Positions 1-7,471 of a stretch of 20,102 bases of DNA are shown here, in pieces. Positions within the stretch are counted from its first letter, which is position 1. Each line of letters starts with the position of its first letter. This stretch comes from an uncultured Caldilineales bacterium. GTDB lineage: Bacteria > Chloroflexota > Anaerolineae > JAAEKA01. The notes beneath the pieces are model-generated. The model was not told the origin of the DNA. It saw only the letters and a program-made list of their open reading frames with translations, and ran no database searches. The stretch covers positions 1 to 20,102 of the forward strand of contig CALESQ010000057.1 of assembly GCA_937907455.1 (NCBI GenBank), in the 5' to 3' direction. The position numbers and the translations under genes were made by a program.

Positions 1-14
1 ATTCGTACACTAAA

Positions 15-425
15 TTATCGCTCGCGCTGTCTCACAATTCTTGACACATTCCGAGGCTCGGCTGTGGGGATATCAGTCGGGACAACTTGCTCAGCCGTGG
101 CGGTCGGCTGGGGAGTTGGCGTTTCAGTTGCGATTTCAGTTGGAGTTACAGTGGGTGGGACTGCAGTTGCCATTTCAGCCTCTGCTGTAACTGCCTCAGA
201 AGATGTCTGATTTCCCTGCTGTTCTTCACGATTAGGCGTAGAGGAAGTCGGAAGAGTTCCTGCTGAAGCTGTTGTTGGAATTGGCTTCGCTGGTTCGACC
301 GGCTGTGCAGAATTACATGCAGCAAGTAATAAACTCAAGGCCAGCAAGAATAATGCAACCGCTTTTTTAGGTTGAAAAGTAATTCCAAAAACAATATCTC
401 GAATATCGTTGCTTACTTTCGGCAT
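15..425 (-). CDS. Small TP-rich lipoprotein, function unknown
   Basis: A 136-residue protein with a lipoprotein signal. A basic segment (Lys20, Lys21) is followed by a hydrophobic stretch at about 22-36 and a lipobox Leu-Ala-Ala-Cys with the lipidated Cys37, so it is probably anchored on the outer face of the cytoplasmic membrane. Everything after Cys37 is low-complexity and rich in Thr, Pro, Ala and Glu, like the flexible linkers found in many secreted Chloroflexota proteins. The last dozen residues turn basic and Arg-rich (RNVSRIVRQRER). There is no recognisable domain. The ATG is supported by a GGAG about 8 nt upstream. In this family style a linker normally leads to a folded domain, so the protein may be a truncated or frameshifted remnant, but the sequence beyond the window edge is not available. 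Presence of a lipoprotein signal is fairly sure; function is unknown. Confidence 0.6.
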   Translation of the reverse strand: MPKVSNDIRDIVFGITFQPKKAVALFLLALSLLLAACNSAQPVEPAKPIPTTASAGTLPTSSTPNREEQQGNQTSSEAVTAEAEMATAVPPTVTPTEIATETPTPQPTATAEQVVPTDIPTAEPRNVSRIVRQRER

Positions 426-672
426 TTTAATGACTCCTTGATGTTACGCAGCAGGCCGCCAGACCCTGCCCGACCGACGGCTGCAATGTTCTGACGAAAA
501 CTTGCGGATGGCTCCGTTTTCACCGTCCAACCCGATAAAGGTGGATTGATAACCCACAGAGTTTAGCTACCTCGCCAAGACAACACCCTATCACTTGATG
601 TTATCCCACTACTATAGTATACGATCAAGTGGTTGAATTATACCCTTCCCCATCCTTTCGTCAAACAAAAAA
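426..672. other. Non-coding gap with one inverted repeat
   Basis: This is the stretch between the lipoprotein start and the terminator of the ABC operon. No open frame with coding character is seen. The only structure noticed is an 8-bp inverted repeat, CACTTGAT at 592-599 and ATCAAGTG at 624-631. Its 24-nt interior is AT-rich and contains ACTATAGT and GTATAC. It could be a regulator site or overlapping weak promoters, but nothing decides this. Confidence 0.4.
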
Positions 673-710
673 GGCACATCCGCCCCGCGCACTGGCTGAA
701 CGGATGTGCC
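660..710 (-). terminator. Rho-independent terminator of the ABC exporter operon
   Basis: The arms GGCACATCCG (673-682) and CGGATGTGCC (701-710) form a perfect 10-bp stem with an 18-nt loop. On the minus strand the stem is followed directly by six T residues (667-672) and then further T-rich sequence. It lies about 20 bases past the stop codon of the second ABC half-transporter and so ends the marR-ABC-ABC transcript. Confidence 0.85.
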
Positions 711-729
711 TACTCATTTACCTTGACCC

Positions 730-2751
730 TCAGGCGGGCGTGGGTGCGGTCTGCACGCGGTGGCCGTTGCTGGACACCGGCGCGGCTGTCAGCGCGTCAA
801 TCTCTACCTGGCGGCGGAACTGGCTCATGTACAGGTCGTAGTAGAAGCCCTTGCGCGCCAGCAATTCCTCGTGCCGGCCCCGCTCCACGATCTGCCCCTT
901 GTCCAGTACCAGCACCTCGTCCGCGTTGCGGATCGTGCTCAAACGGTGCGCGATCACGAAGCTGGTACGTCCCTTGAGCAGCTCAGTCAGCGCCTTCTGG
1001 ATCAGCCGCTCCGTGCGCGTGTCCACGCTGGAGGTCGCCTCGTCGAGGATCATGATGCGCGGATCGGCCAGCGCCGCGCGCGCGATGCTGATCAACTGCC
1101 GCTGCCCCTGGCTAAGGCCGCTGCCGCGCTCGCCCAGCACCGTGGCATAGCTCTCCGGCAGCCGCTCGACGAAGGTATCCACGCTTGCCAGCCTGGCAGC
1201 CGCGATCACTTCTTCATCGGTGGCCTCAGGGCGGCCAAAGCGAATATTCTCCATCACCGAGGCGCTGAACAGGAAGGAATCCTGCAACACGATGCCGATC
1301 TGCCGGCGCAGCGATTCCGCAGTCACCGAGCGCACATCAATGCCATCAATCGTCACCGCGCCTTGTGTCACATCCCAGAAGCGCGGGATCAGGTTGATAA
1401 TCGTGGTCTTGCCTGCGCCGGTCGGGCCGACGATGGCAATCATCTTGCCCGGCTCTGCCGTGAAGTTGATGCCGTTCAGCACCGACGCATCCTTCTTGTA
1501 CTCCGCGTAAACGTTGTCGAACTGCACGCGGCCCTCGATGGGCGGCATGATGCCCGCGTTCGGCGCGTCCTGCACCGAGGGAATTTCGTCCATCAGGCCG
1601 AAGATGCGCTCCATGCCAGCGATAGCGTTCTGGATGTTGGTCCACAGCACGGCAATCTGCTGGATCGGCTGATTAAACCGCTGCACATAGCTGACGAAAG
1701 TGATCACCAGCCCCAACGACACCGTGGTGCCGAACAGCGTTTGGTTGCGCAGCAGCGCCAAACCACCCACAGCGGCCACAACCGCCAGCGCCATGTAGCC
1801 CAGTGCCTCCAGCGTGGGCGCAAGCGCGCTGGTGTAGCTCACCGCCTTGACGTTGGCATCGCGGTTGGCGGCGTTGGTGATCATAAACTGCTGGATATTT
1901 TCATCCTCACGGCCAAAGGCCTGCACCTCGCGCACCGAGGAGATGCTTTCCTGCAACTCGGCGTTGACATTGCCCAGGTCTTCGCGCGCCTTGCGGAAGG
2001 CCTTGCGCGCCTGACCCGACAGCCACGCCGTGGCGATCAGCATCGCCGGCACCGCCACCAGGCTGATCAGCGCATACGGCACGCTCAGGGTGAGCATGTT
2101 GTAGCCCACCCAGACCAGCAGCAGGATGCCGCCCAGCACTTGCAGCAGGGCAAAGTTGATCGCCTGTGAGATCGTTTCCGTGTCGTTGGTGATGCGGCTC
2201 ATCAGATCGCCCGCTTCGTGCTCGGTGTAATAGCCCAGCGACAGCGCGTGCATGTGCCGGAACAGCCGCTCGCGCAGGTTGCGCAGCACATGCTGGCCCG
2301 ACCAGGTCATCAGGAAGAACTGCAAACCGGTGGACAACGAAATGAAAATGTACAGGCCCAGGATCGTCAGCGCCATGCGGCCCAGCCCGGCCAGCCGTTG
2401 ATCTGCGGTCAAGCCTTCCGGCGCGCTTTCCAGCGTGCAACGCTGCTGGCCTGCCGATTGCGTGCCTGCCGATTGGCTGCTGTCATCTCCTACCAGCCGG
2501 GCAAAAGCGGCATTAGCTGCGCTGCCGTTGGCCGACGAAGAAGTCAGATAGCAGTCCACCGTGTCGCCCAGCAGCTCAGGAATGCGTACCTGTGCCCAGG
2601 TCGAAACTACCAGCAGCACCGCCACGAGCAGCAGCACCGCCCAATAAGGTTTAAAGTAACCGGCCAAACGCCCCAGCGTCTGCCGTGTATTGCGTGCTTT
2701 CAGGTTGTCCTGGCCCATCATGCGGGCCAGGGCCGCGCTATTTCCCATCAT
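730..2751 (-). CDS. ABC exporter half-transporter, canonical ATP-site subunit (YfiC-like)
   Basis: A 673-residue fused membrane and ATPase half-transporter. The N-terminal half carries the transmembrane helices (the first at about 38-53) and an unusually long external loop at about 65-122 with two Cys (67, 105). The nucleotide-binding domain has Walker A GPTGAGKTT (442-450), Q-loop Gln490, signature LSQGQ (546-550), Walker B with Asp570 and catalytic Glu571, and H-loop His602. Walker B and the H-loop are canonical, but the signature is LSQGQ instead of LSGGQ. That is the pattern of the catalytically competent partner in heterodimeric exporters of the YfiB/YfiC and BmrC/BmrD type. The ATG has AAGGAG 8 nt upstream, and only 29 nt separate it from the preceding ABC gene. 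It probably pumps a hydrophobic or drug-like substrate; the substrate cannot be told from sequence. Confidence 0.93.
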   Translation of the reverse strand: MMGNSAALARMMGQDNLKARNTRQTLGRLAGYFKPYWAVLLLVAVLLVVSTWAQVRIPELLGDTVDCYLTSSSANGSAANAAFARLVGDDSSQSAGTQSAGQQRCTLESAPEGLTADQRLAGLGRMALTILGLYIFISLSTGLQFFLMTWSGQHVLRNLRERLFRHMHALSLGYYTEHEAGDLMSRITNDTETISQAINFALLQVLGGILLLVWVGYNMLTLSVPYALISLVAVPAMLIATAWLSGQARKAFRKAREDLGNVNAELQESISSVREVQAFGREDENIQQFMITNAANRDANVKAVSYTSALAPTLEALGYMALAVVAAVGGLALLRNQTLFGTTVSLGLVITFVSYVQRFNQPIQQIAVLWTNIQNAIAGMERIFGLMDEIPSVQDAPNAGIMPPIEGRVQFDNVYAEYKKDASVLNGINFTAEPGKMIAIVGPTGAGKTTIINLIPRFWDVTQGAVTIDGIDVRSVTAESLRRQIGIVLQDSFLFSASVMENIRFGRPEATDEEVIAAARLASVDTFVERLPESYATVLGERGSGLSQGQRQLISIARAALADPRIMILDEATSSVDTRTERLIQKALTELLKGRTSFVIAHRLSTIRNADEVLVLDKGQIVERGRHEELLARKGFYYDLYMSQFRRQVEIDALTAAPVSSNGHRVQTAPTPA

Positions 2752-2780
2752 AGTCGTATCTCCTTCACTCTGTCACACGC

Positions 2781-4712
2781 TCAGGCGCTCACCGCCGGCT
2801 CAGCAGCATCCGCTGCGTCCAGTTCGACATCGCCCACCAGTTGCGAGGTGTAGATGTCTGCGTACAGCTCGCTGGTTTCCATCAAGTCACGGTGCGTGCC
2901 GCGCGCTGCAACCTGTCCCTTTTCCAGCACCAGGATTTGGTCAGCGTGCATCACCGTGCTGATGCGCTGGGCGATCACAAAGCTCGTGCGGCCCTGCATC
3001 AGCTTGTCCAGCGCCTTCTGGATGTGATATTCCGTTTCCAGGTCCACCGAGCTGGTCGAATCGTCGAGGATCAGCAGCCGCGGGTCGAGCAGCAGGGCGC
3101 GGGCAATGGCGATGCGCTGCTTTTGGCCGCCGCTCAGCGTGGTGCCGCGCTCACCCACCGGCGTATCGTAGCCCTGCGGGAAGGAGAGGATGAAGTCGTG
3201 CGCGGCCGCGGCTTTGGCCGCTTCCTCCACCTCAGCCTGTGACGCATCAGGCCGGCCAAAGGCGATGTTATCGCGGATCGTGCCGGTGAAGAGCGTGGTT
3301 TCCTGCAGCACGATGCCGATCTGGCTGCGCAGCGATTCCAGCGTGACCCCGCGCAGGTCGTGGCCGTCAATCAAAACGCTGCCTTCCGTGGGATCGTAGA
3401 AGCGCGGCAACAGGTTGATGATCGTAGTCTTGCCGGAGCCGGTGGCGCCGAGCAGGGCAATCGTCTGGCCCGGCTCTGCCTCGAAGCTGACATGCGACAA
3501 CACCGGATCGCCGCCGCCGTAATAGCGGAAGGTCACATCGTTGAAGGCCACCCGGCCCTGCACGGCGGGCAGCGGCACGGCGTTCGGCGCGTCTTCCACG
3601 TCGTTCTTGGCATCGAGGATTTCGAAAATGCGCTCAGCCGACGCCGACGCCTGCGACATCTGCGAAATGATGATGCCGAGCTGCGCCAGCGGGAAGAAAA
3701 CGAAGATCAGGTACAGGCTGAATTCCTGATACTGGCCCAGCGTCAGGGTGTTGTTGATGATCTGACGCCCCCCGAAGTACAGCACCAACGCCTGACCGAC
3801 GTTGGCGATCAGGAAGACCAGCGGGAAGAGGAACGAGAAGGTGCGTGCGACCTTGATTTGCTGCTTCATCAGCGCGTCCGCCGCGTCATCGAACTTGCCT
3901 TCTTCGCTCTTCTCGCGCGTGAAAGCCTTGACAACCTTGATGCCTGCCAGATTTTCCTGCAACACCGTGTTCAGCGTTGACAGCCGCTGCTGCACCTTGA
4001 CAAAGAGCGGCTGGCTGATGGCACCGAAGATCATGAACACGATCAAGGCCAGCGGCAGGATGGGCAGCACGACCAGCGTCAGCTTGGCATTGGTAGTGAA
4101 AAGGATGATCAGCGTGCCGACCAGCAGCACCAGCGCGCCGACGGCTTGCAGCAGGCCCTGGCCGATGAACAGGCGCACCTTTTCCACGTCGTCGGTGGCG
4201 CGCACCATCAATTGGCCGGTCTGGTTGCGGTCGTGGTAAGAAAAGGAGAGGGTCGAGATTTTGGCGTACAGGTCATTGCGCAGGTCATAAGCGATGCCCT
4301 GCGAGTTGCGCTCGGCCCAGTAGGTTTGCAGAAAGGAAAACAGCCCGCGCACGGCAGCAAAGGCGACAATCGCCACGGCCGCGGTAATCAACATGCGATC
4401 GGCGTTGGTATACAAATCCTGGAGCTTTTCCTGCGTATAGCCCAACTGCTCGAACAGTGTCGGCAAGAACTGCTGCGGCACTTGCCCCAGCTTGGGCACG
4501 ACCGCCTGGGCAAGAACGCCGCCGGTGATCGCGTCAATGATACGCCCGACCAGCTTCGGCACGGCCAGTTGCGACAACACGGCGATCAGCAGGAAGACGT
4601 AGGGCAAGGCTGCCTGCGAGCGGTAACGCGTCAGGTAGCGAATGGCGCGGCCCAGTGCGCCGCGGTTCATGCCGCCACGCTTGCTGCGGCGGGCTTGTGA
4701 TTGTGCTTGCAA
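2781..4712 (-). CDS. ABC exporter half-transporter, degenerate ATP-site subunit (YfiB-like)
   Basis: A 643-residue half-transporter with membrane and ATPase parts. The ATPase domain has Walker A GATGSGKTT (422-430), Q-loop Gln470 and a canonical signature LSGGQ (526-530). Two catalytic positions are changed: Walker B reads LLILDD, with Asp551 in place of the catalytic Glu, and the H-loop reads VIAQRIST, with Gln582 in place of His. These two substitutions are typical of the degenerate-site partner of heterodimeric exporters, so it should pair with the product of the next gene. The start is a TTG at 4712 with AAAGGA 8 nt upstream; an internal ATG at residue 15 is the alternative. A long loop follows the first membrane helix (about 62-105). 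It is 22 nt downstream of the marR gene and is probably co-transcribed with it. Confidence 0.93.
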   Translation of the reverse strand: MQAQSQARRSKRGGMNRGALGRAIRYLTRYRSQAALPYVFLLIAVLSQLAVPKLVGRIIDAITGGVLAQAVVPKLGQVPQQFLPTLFEQLGYTQEKLQDLYTNADRMLITAAVAIVAFAAVRGLFSFLQTYWAERNSQGIAYDLRNDLYAKISTLSFSYHDRNQTGQLMVRATDDVEKVRLFIGQGLLQAVGALVLLVGTLIILFTTNAKLTLVVLPILPLALIVFMIFGAISQPLFVKVQQRLSTLNTVLQENLAGIKVVKAFTREKSEEGKFDDAADALMKQQIKVARTFSFLFPLVFLIANVGQALVLYFGGRQIINNTLTLGQYQEFSLYLIFVFFPLAQLGIIISQMSQASASAERIFEILDAKNDVEDAPNAVPLPAVQGRVAFNDVTFRYYGGGDPVLSHVSFEAEPGQTIALLGATGSGKTTIINLLPRFYDPTEGSVLIDGHDLRGVTLESLRSQIGIVLQETTLFTGTIRDNIAFGRPDASQAEVEEAAKAAAAHDFILSFPQGYDTPVGERGTTLSGGQKQRIAIARALLLDPRLLILDDSTSSVDLETEYHIQKALDKLMQGRTSFVIAQRISTVMHADQILVLEKGQVAARGTHRDLMETSELYADIYTSQLVGDVELDAADAAEPAVSA

Positions 4713-4734
4713 TGGATGGATCCTTTCCTCGGTG

Positions 4735-5181
4735 TCACGCTGACAGGTGCTCGGTGGCGCGGATCAACGTACTCAACGCGGTAGTTACCGCGGCTTGCTC
4801 TTCTTCACTCAACGACTTCGACAGCTCGGCCATCCAGCGCAGGCGTTGCTCGGCGCCTTCGTGCATCAACGCCAGGCCGGCCGGGGTCATACGCAGTTGC
4901 TTGGCGCGACGATCGGTTGGATCCTCGCTGCGTTCCACCAGACCCTGCTGCACCAGCCGCTCAATCATTTGGCTGGCCGCGGCATTGCTGATGCCCGTTT
5001 CGTCAGCGATGTCGCCCACGCCGCAGGCCCCGCGGTAACTCAAACGATACAGCGTGTTGACCTGCGGCATGGAGAGGCCCGCACTGCGCATGAATGCGGC
5101 AAAGTCGCGCATTGAACGCTGCATGAAGACCTCGCTCCAGCGGCGCAAGGTAGTATCAAGCTGTTCAGACGAAGTTAACAT
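4735..5181 (-). CDS. MarR-family transcriptional regulator
   Basis: A 148-residue winged-helix regulator. The helix-turn-helix lies at about 54-80 (GVGDIADETGISNAAASQMI) and the wing at about 83-100 holds the DPTDRR motif (87-92), the most conserved MarR signature. A C-terminal helical part (about 104-146) would form the dimer interface together with the N-terminus. The ATG is backed by AGGA 9 nt upstream. It is the first gene of an operon with two ABC exporter halves, an arrangement that usually means the regulator represses the operon and releases it when it binds a transported or toxic ligand. A promoter and an overlapping palindrome sit just upstream. The ligand is unknown. Confidence 0.92.
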   Translation of the reverse strand: MLTSSEQLDTTLRRWSEVFMQRSMRDFAAFMRSAGLSMPQVNTLYRLSYRGACGVGDIADETGISNAAASQMIERLVQQGLVERSEDPTDRRAKQLRMTPAGLALMHEGAEQRLRWMAELSKSLSEEEQAAVTTALSTLIRATEHLSA

Positions 5182-5200
5182 GGTTAAGTGTCCTGAAAAG

Positions 5201-5242
5201 TTAAACGTGCTTAATTATTAATCTCATTTATGTTTTTGTCAA
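5201..5242 (-). promoter_or_regulatory. Promoter and candidate MarR operator of the exporter operon
   Basis: On the minus strand there is a -35 TTGACA (5237-5242), a 17-nt spacer and a -10 AATAAT (5214-5219), a strong sigma70-like match. Just downstream, overlapping the end of the -10 and the expected start site, is TTAAACGTGCTTAA (5201-5214), an imperfect palindrome with perfect TTAA ends. A MarR dimer bound there would block its own promoter. The promoter is well supported; the operator is an inference from position and symmetry. Confidence 0.65.
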
Positions 5243-5300
5243 ATTAATCTGGTGCCGCAACATTGCACAGAAGCGGGGTCGGTGATAAACTAGGCGGAGA

Positions 5301-5339
5301 TAGACAGGTAGACAAGTACGCCGAAGGCGGGTAGATAAG
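5301..5339. repeat. Octamer repeat cluster (TAGACAAG family) with linker
   Basis: TAGACAGG (5301-5308) and TAGACAAG (5309-5316) are followed by a 15-nt linker that contains CGCCGAAGGCG and then by TAGATAAG (5332-5339). The 28 bases 5308-5335 differ by at most one base from 11308-11335 in the menB-menC gap. The linker can form a small 4-bp hairpin (CGCC-GAA-GGCG). It lies in the divergent gap between marR and the CDP-alcohol phosphatidyltransferase gene. The rest of that gap is low-complexity, with repeated GATTGG-like words up to 5390. Confidence 0.75.
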
Positions 5340-5454
5340 TGGTAGATTGACAGATTGGTGATTGGCAAAGTGGCAGATTGGTAAATGAGCAACAAGGTAC
5401 GCCCACAGTATACTTCTTACTATTTACTGTTTCCTGTTCCCCGGAGCACAAACC

Positions 5455-6147
5455 ATGGCAACACCTAAAGACCACAAACGCGTAAATGACATTTTACTTG
5501 GCCCACTGGAACGACCGGCGCTGCAATGGCTGGCCGCACACGCACCCGCATGGATGACCCCCGACAAACTCACAGCGATAGGTGTCTTCGGCGCGCTGCT
5601 GATTTTCCTGGGCTATGTGGGCAGCCGCAACAACCCGCTCTGGCTATGGCTGGCAAACCTGGGGCTTGTCGTCAACTGGTATGGCGATAGCCTGGATGGC
5701 ACGCTGGCACGCTATCGCAACATCCAGCGCCCAAAATATGGCTTCTTCGTAGATCACACGGTGGACGCCTTCAATGAGATGCTGATCGTGCTGGGCTTGG
5801 GCCTGTCCCCCTTTGTACGCTTCAATATCGCCTCACTGGCGTTGGTCGGCTACCTGCTGCAATCAGTGTACGTCTATGTCCGCACTTTCATTGATGGCGT
5901 ATTCCAGATTTCCTATGGTAAACTCGGCCCCACCGAGGTGCGCGCGGTGCTGTTTCTGATGAACATCGCTATGCTGGTGCTGGGCCAATATGGCTTTAGC
6001 TTCTCGTTCGGCACGTTGACTATCTACGATGTAGTGGTTGGTGCCATTGCCGTGTTCCTGATTGGTCTGTTCCTGGTATCATCCTGGCAGCGCGGCCGCG
6101 AGCTGGCCCGCGAAGATCCAGCGCGAAAGGCGAACCATAAACGGTAA
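5455..6147 (+). CDS. CDP-alcohol phosphatidyltransferase family membrane protein
   Basis: A 230-residue integral membrane enzyme. It carries the complete family motif: Asp78, Asp81, Gly82, Ala85, Arg86, then Gly96, Asp100 and Asp104 with the expected spacings (D-x2-DG-x2-AR-x9-G-x3-D-x3-D). These residues bind the divalent metals and the CDP moiety, with the last Asp acting as base. Several hydrophobic helices surround the motif (about 40-56, 62-76, 107-132, 135-155, 163-180, 190-210). Family members transfer a phospho-alcohol group from a CDP-lipid or CDP-alcohol in phospholipid synthesis; the acceptor cannot be assigned here. The ATG has GGAG 8 nt upstream. The gene is divergent from marR and upstream of the PAC2-men cluster, separated from it by a 400-base repeat region, so co-transcription is uncertain. 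Confidence 0.9.
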   Translation: MATPKDHKRVNDILLGPLERPALQWLAAHAPAWMTPDKLTAIGVFGALLIFLGYVGSRNNPLWLWLANLGLVVNWYGDSLDGTLARYRNIQRPKYGFFVDHTVDAFNEMLIVLGLGLSPFVRFNIASLALVGYLLQSVYVYVRTFIDGVFQISYGKLGPTEVRAVLFLMNIAMLVLGQYGFSFSFGTLTIYDVVVGAIAVFLIGLFLVSSWQRGRELAREDPARKANHKR

Positions 6148-6180
6148 CCGGTGATCCCTGCAATCTGTTCACTGCCCCAT

Positions 6181-6460
6181 CGCCGGACTCGGTCTGGAGA
6201 CCGGCCGGAGCAGGAGAGGAAGCAGGAGCGTCGGCCGGAGCAGAATGGTTCCTGCGGGCCACCCGCGCCGGACTCGGTCTGGAGACCGGCCGGAGCAGGA
6301 GAGGAAGCAGGAGCGTCGGCCGGAGCAGAATGGTTCCTGCGGGCCACCCGCGCCGGACTCGGTCTGGAGACCGGCCGGAGCAGGAGAGGAAGCAGGAGCG
6401 TCGGCCGGAGCAGAATGGTTCCTGCGGGCCACCCGCGCCGGACTCGGTCTGAAGACCGGG
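6181..6460. repeat. 85-bp tandem repeat, three perfect copies plus a partial fourth
   Basis: The units 6181-6265, 6266-6350 and 6351-6435 are identical, and a fourth copy breaks off after about 25 bases (6436-6460) with changes. Each unit begins CGCCGGACTCGG and is purine-rich in the middle (GGAGCAGGAGAGGAAGCAGG). Each contains two short hairpins: CGGTCT-GG-AGACCG (6190-6203 in the first copy) and GCGGG-CCA-CCCGC (6254-6266). 85 is not a multiple of three, so the unit is read in a different frame in each copy. The plus-strand frames stay open only because the unit lacks stop codons. It fills most of the gap between the CDP-alcohol phosphatidyltransferase and PAC2 genes. Identity between copies suggests recent amplification. 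Confidence 0.95.
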
Positions 6461-6485
6461 AACCATCCCTTTTCATTCATGGTTC
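6460..6485. other. Small inverted repeat after the 85-bp array
   Basis: GAACCAT (6460-6466) and ATGGTTC (6479-6485) form a 7-bp stem with a 12-nt loop directly after the array. It is not followed by a T-run, so a terminator is not claimed. From here to the PAC2 start at 6548 no convincing promoter was found. Confidence 0.4.
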
Positions 6486-6547
6486 TGCTTGTTCTTCCCT
6501 ATTCACTCTTGACTGCTTTGCTGTTCTCAACCCGTCACAGGTAACGT

Positions 6548-7468
6548 ATGACTGATTTACTTGAGTTTTGGCAATATCCCAACGAAAAAGACATTGTGAT
6601 GCTGGCCGGTTGGCGACAATGGGCCGACGCGGGCAACATTTCCTCCGGCCTGCTGCGCTACCTAATCAACCAAACAGAGGCGCACCGTATTGGCCGGCTC
6701 AACACGGCCGGCTGCTACCTGTTCCAGGTACCGGGCGCGCATCACTTTTTGCGCCCCGATGTGGTGCTGGAAGATGGCCTGGTGAAAAGCCATCAGGCCT
6801 ATAGCAACGAATTTTTCTACTGCACACGTGGCGACAAGGGCCTGGTACTTTTCCTCGGCGAAGAGCCACACCTGGCCGCAGAAACCTACGGTGATGCCTG
6901 GCTGAACGCCGTAGAAGCCCTGCATGTGCGCCGGGTAGTGTGCCTGGGTGGCGTCTACGGCCCTATGCCCTACGACCGCGAGCGCGAGCTGCACGCGGTC
7001 TATAGTGTCCCCAGCCTGCGCAGCGAACTGGAACCCTATGCGGTTAAATTCAGCGACTACGAGGGCGGTTCCACCATCGGCACCTACCTCGCTTACCGCG
7101 CCGGCCAGCGCGGCATCGAGCTACTGGATCTGTATGCTTTTGTGCCCTCCTACGACTTTGCCCAGCTTTCCCAACAAGTGCAAGGACTACGCATTGAAAG
7201 CGACTATCAGGCATGGTTCGAGGTAATGCGCCGCATCAACCACATGTTTGACCTGGGCCTCGACCTCAACGAACTTGAGGTCAGCGCTCTGGAGCTGGCC
7301 TCCTCGATGGACAGCAAAATCGAAGAACTTGGCCGCAAATATCCCACCCTCAAAGTGAAAGATTTTATGCAACAGCTTGCCGACGCCTTTGAAGAAAACT
7401 CATTCGCGCCGCTCGATGACCTCTGGGAGCGCGAGTTAGGCGATTTGCTGGACGATCTCGAAGCATAG
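6548..7468 (+). CDS. PAC2-family protein (proteasome assembly chaperone-like)
   Basis: A 306-residue soluble protein resembling the PAC2 family (PF09754), which is related to the eukaryotic proteasome-assembly chaperone PAC2 and also occurs in actinobacteria, archaea and Chloroflexota. The N-terminal part has the family pattern of a WNDAG-like segment (here GWRQWADAGN at 21-30), a later GD.GLVLFLGEEPH strand region (about 95-108) and a central VVCLGGVYGPMPYDR loop (about 130-144). The C-terminal third (about 235-306) is acidic and helical. The molecular role of bacterial members is not settled. The ATG has only a weak AGG upstream. It ends 3 nt before menF, so the two are probably translated from one mRNA. 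Family call is fairly sure, function is not. Confidence 0.8.
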   Translation: MTDLLEFWQYPNEKDIVMLAGWRQWADAGNISSGLLRYLINQTEAHRIGRLNTAGCYLFQVPGAHHFLRPDVVLEDGLVKSHQAYSNEFFYCTRGDKGLVLFLGEEPHLAAETYGDAWLNAVEALHVRRVVCLGGVYGPMPYDRERELHAVYSVPSLRSELEPYAVKFSDYEGGSTIGTYLAYRAGQRGIELLDLYAFVPSYDFAQLSQQVQGLRIESDYQAWFEVMRRINHMFDLGLDLNELEVSALELASSMDSKIEELGRKYPTLKVKDFMQQLADAFEENSFAPLDDLWERELGDLLDDLEA

Positions 7469-7471
7469 CTT

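Noticed and set aside
440..455. Sixteen bases resembling sequence near class 1 integron cassettes (GATGTTACGCAGCAGG)
   Set aside because: The similarity is recalled from memory, short and isolated; no integrase, attC site or cassette gene is nearby, so it is treated as chance.
760..2169. Very long open frame antisense to the second ABC half-transporter
   Set aside because: It is the mirror of a well-supported ABC gene in GC-rich DNA. Its translation is rich in Arg, His and Gln, with no domain and no ribosome-binding site.
6151..6555. Repeat protein encoded by the 85-bp array
   Set aside because: The period is not a multiple of three, several frames on both strands are open at once, and there is no start signal or conserved frame.
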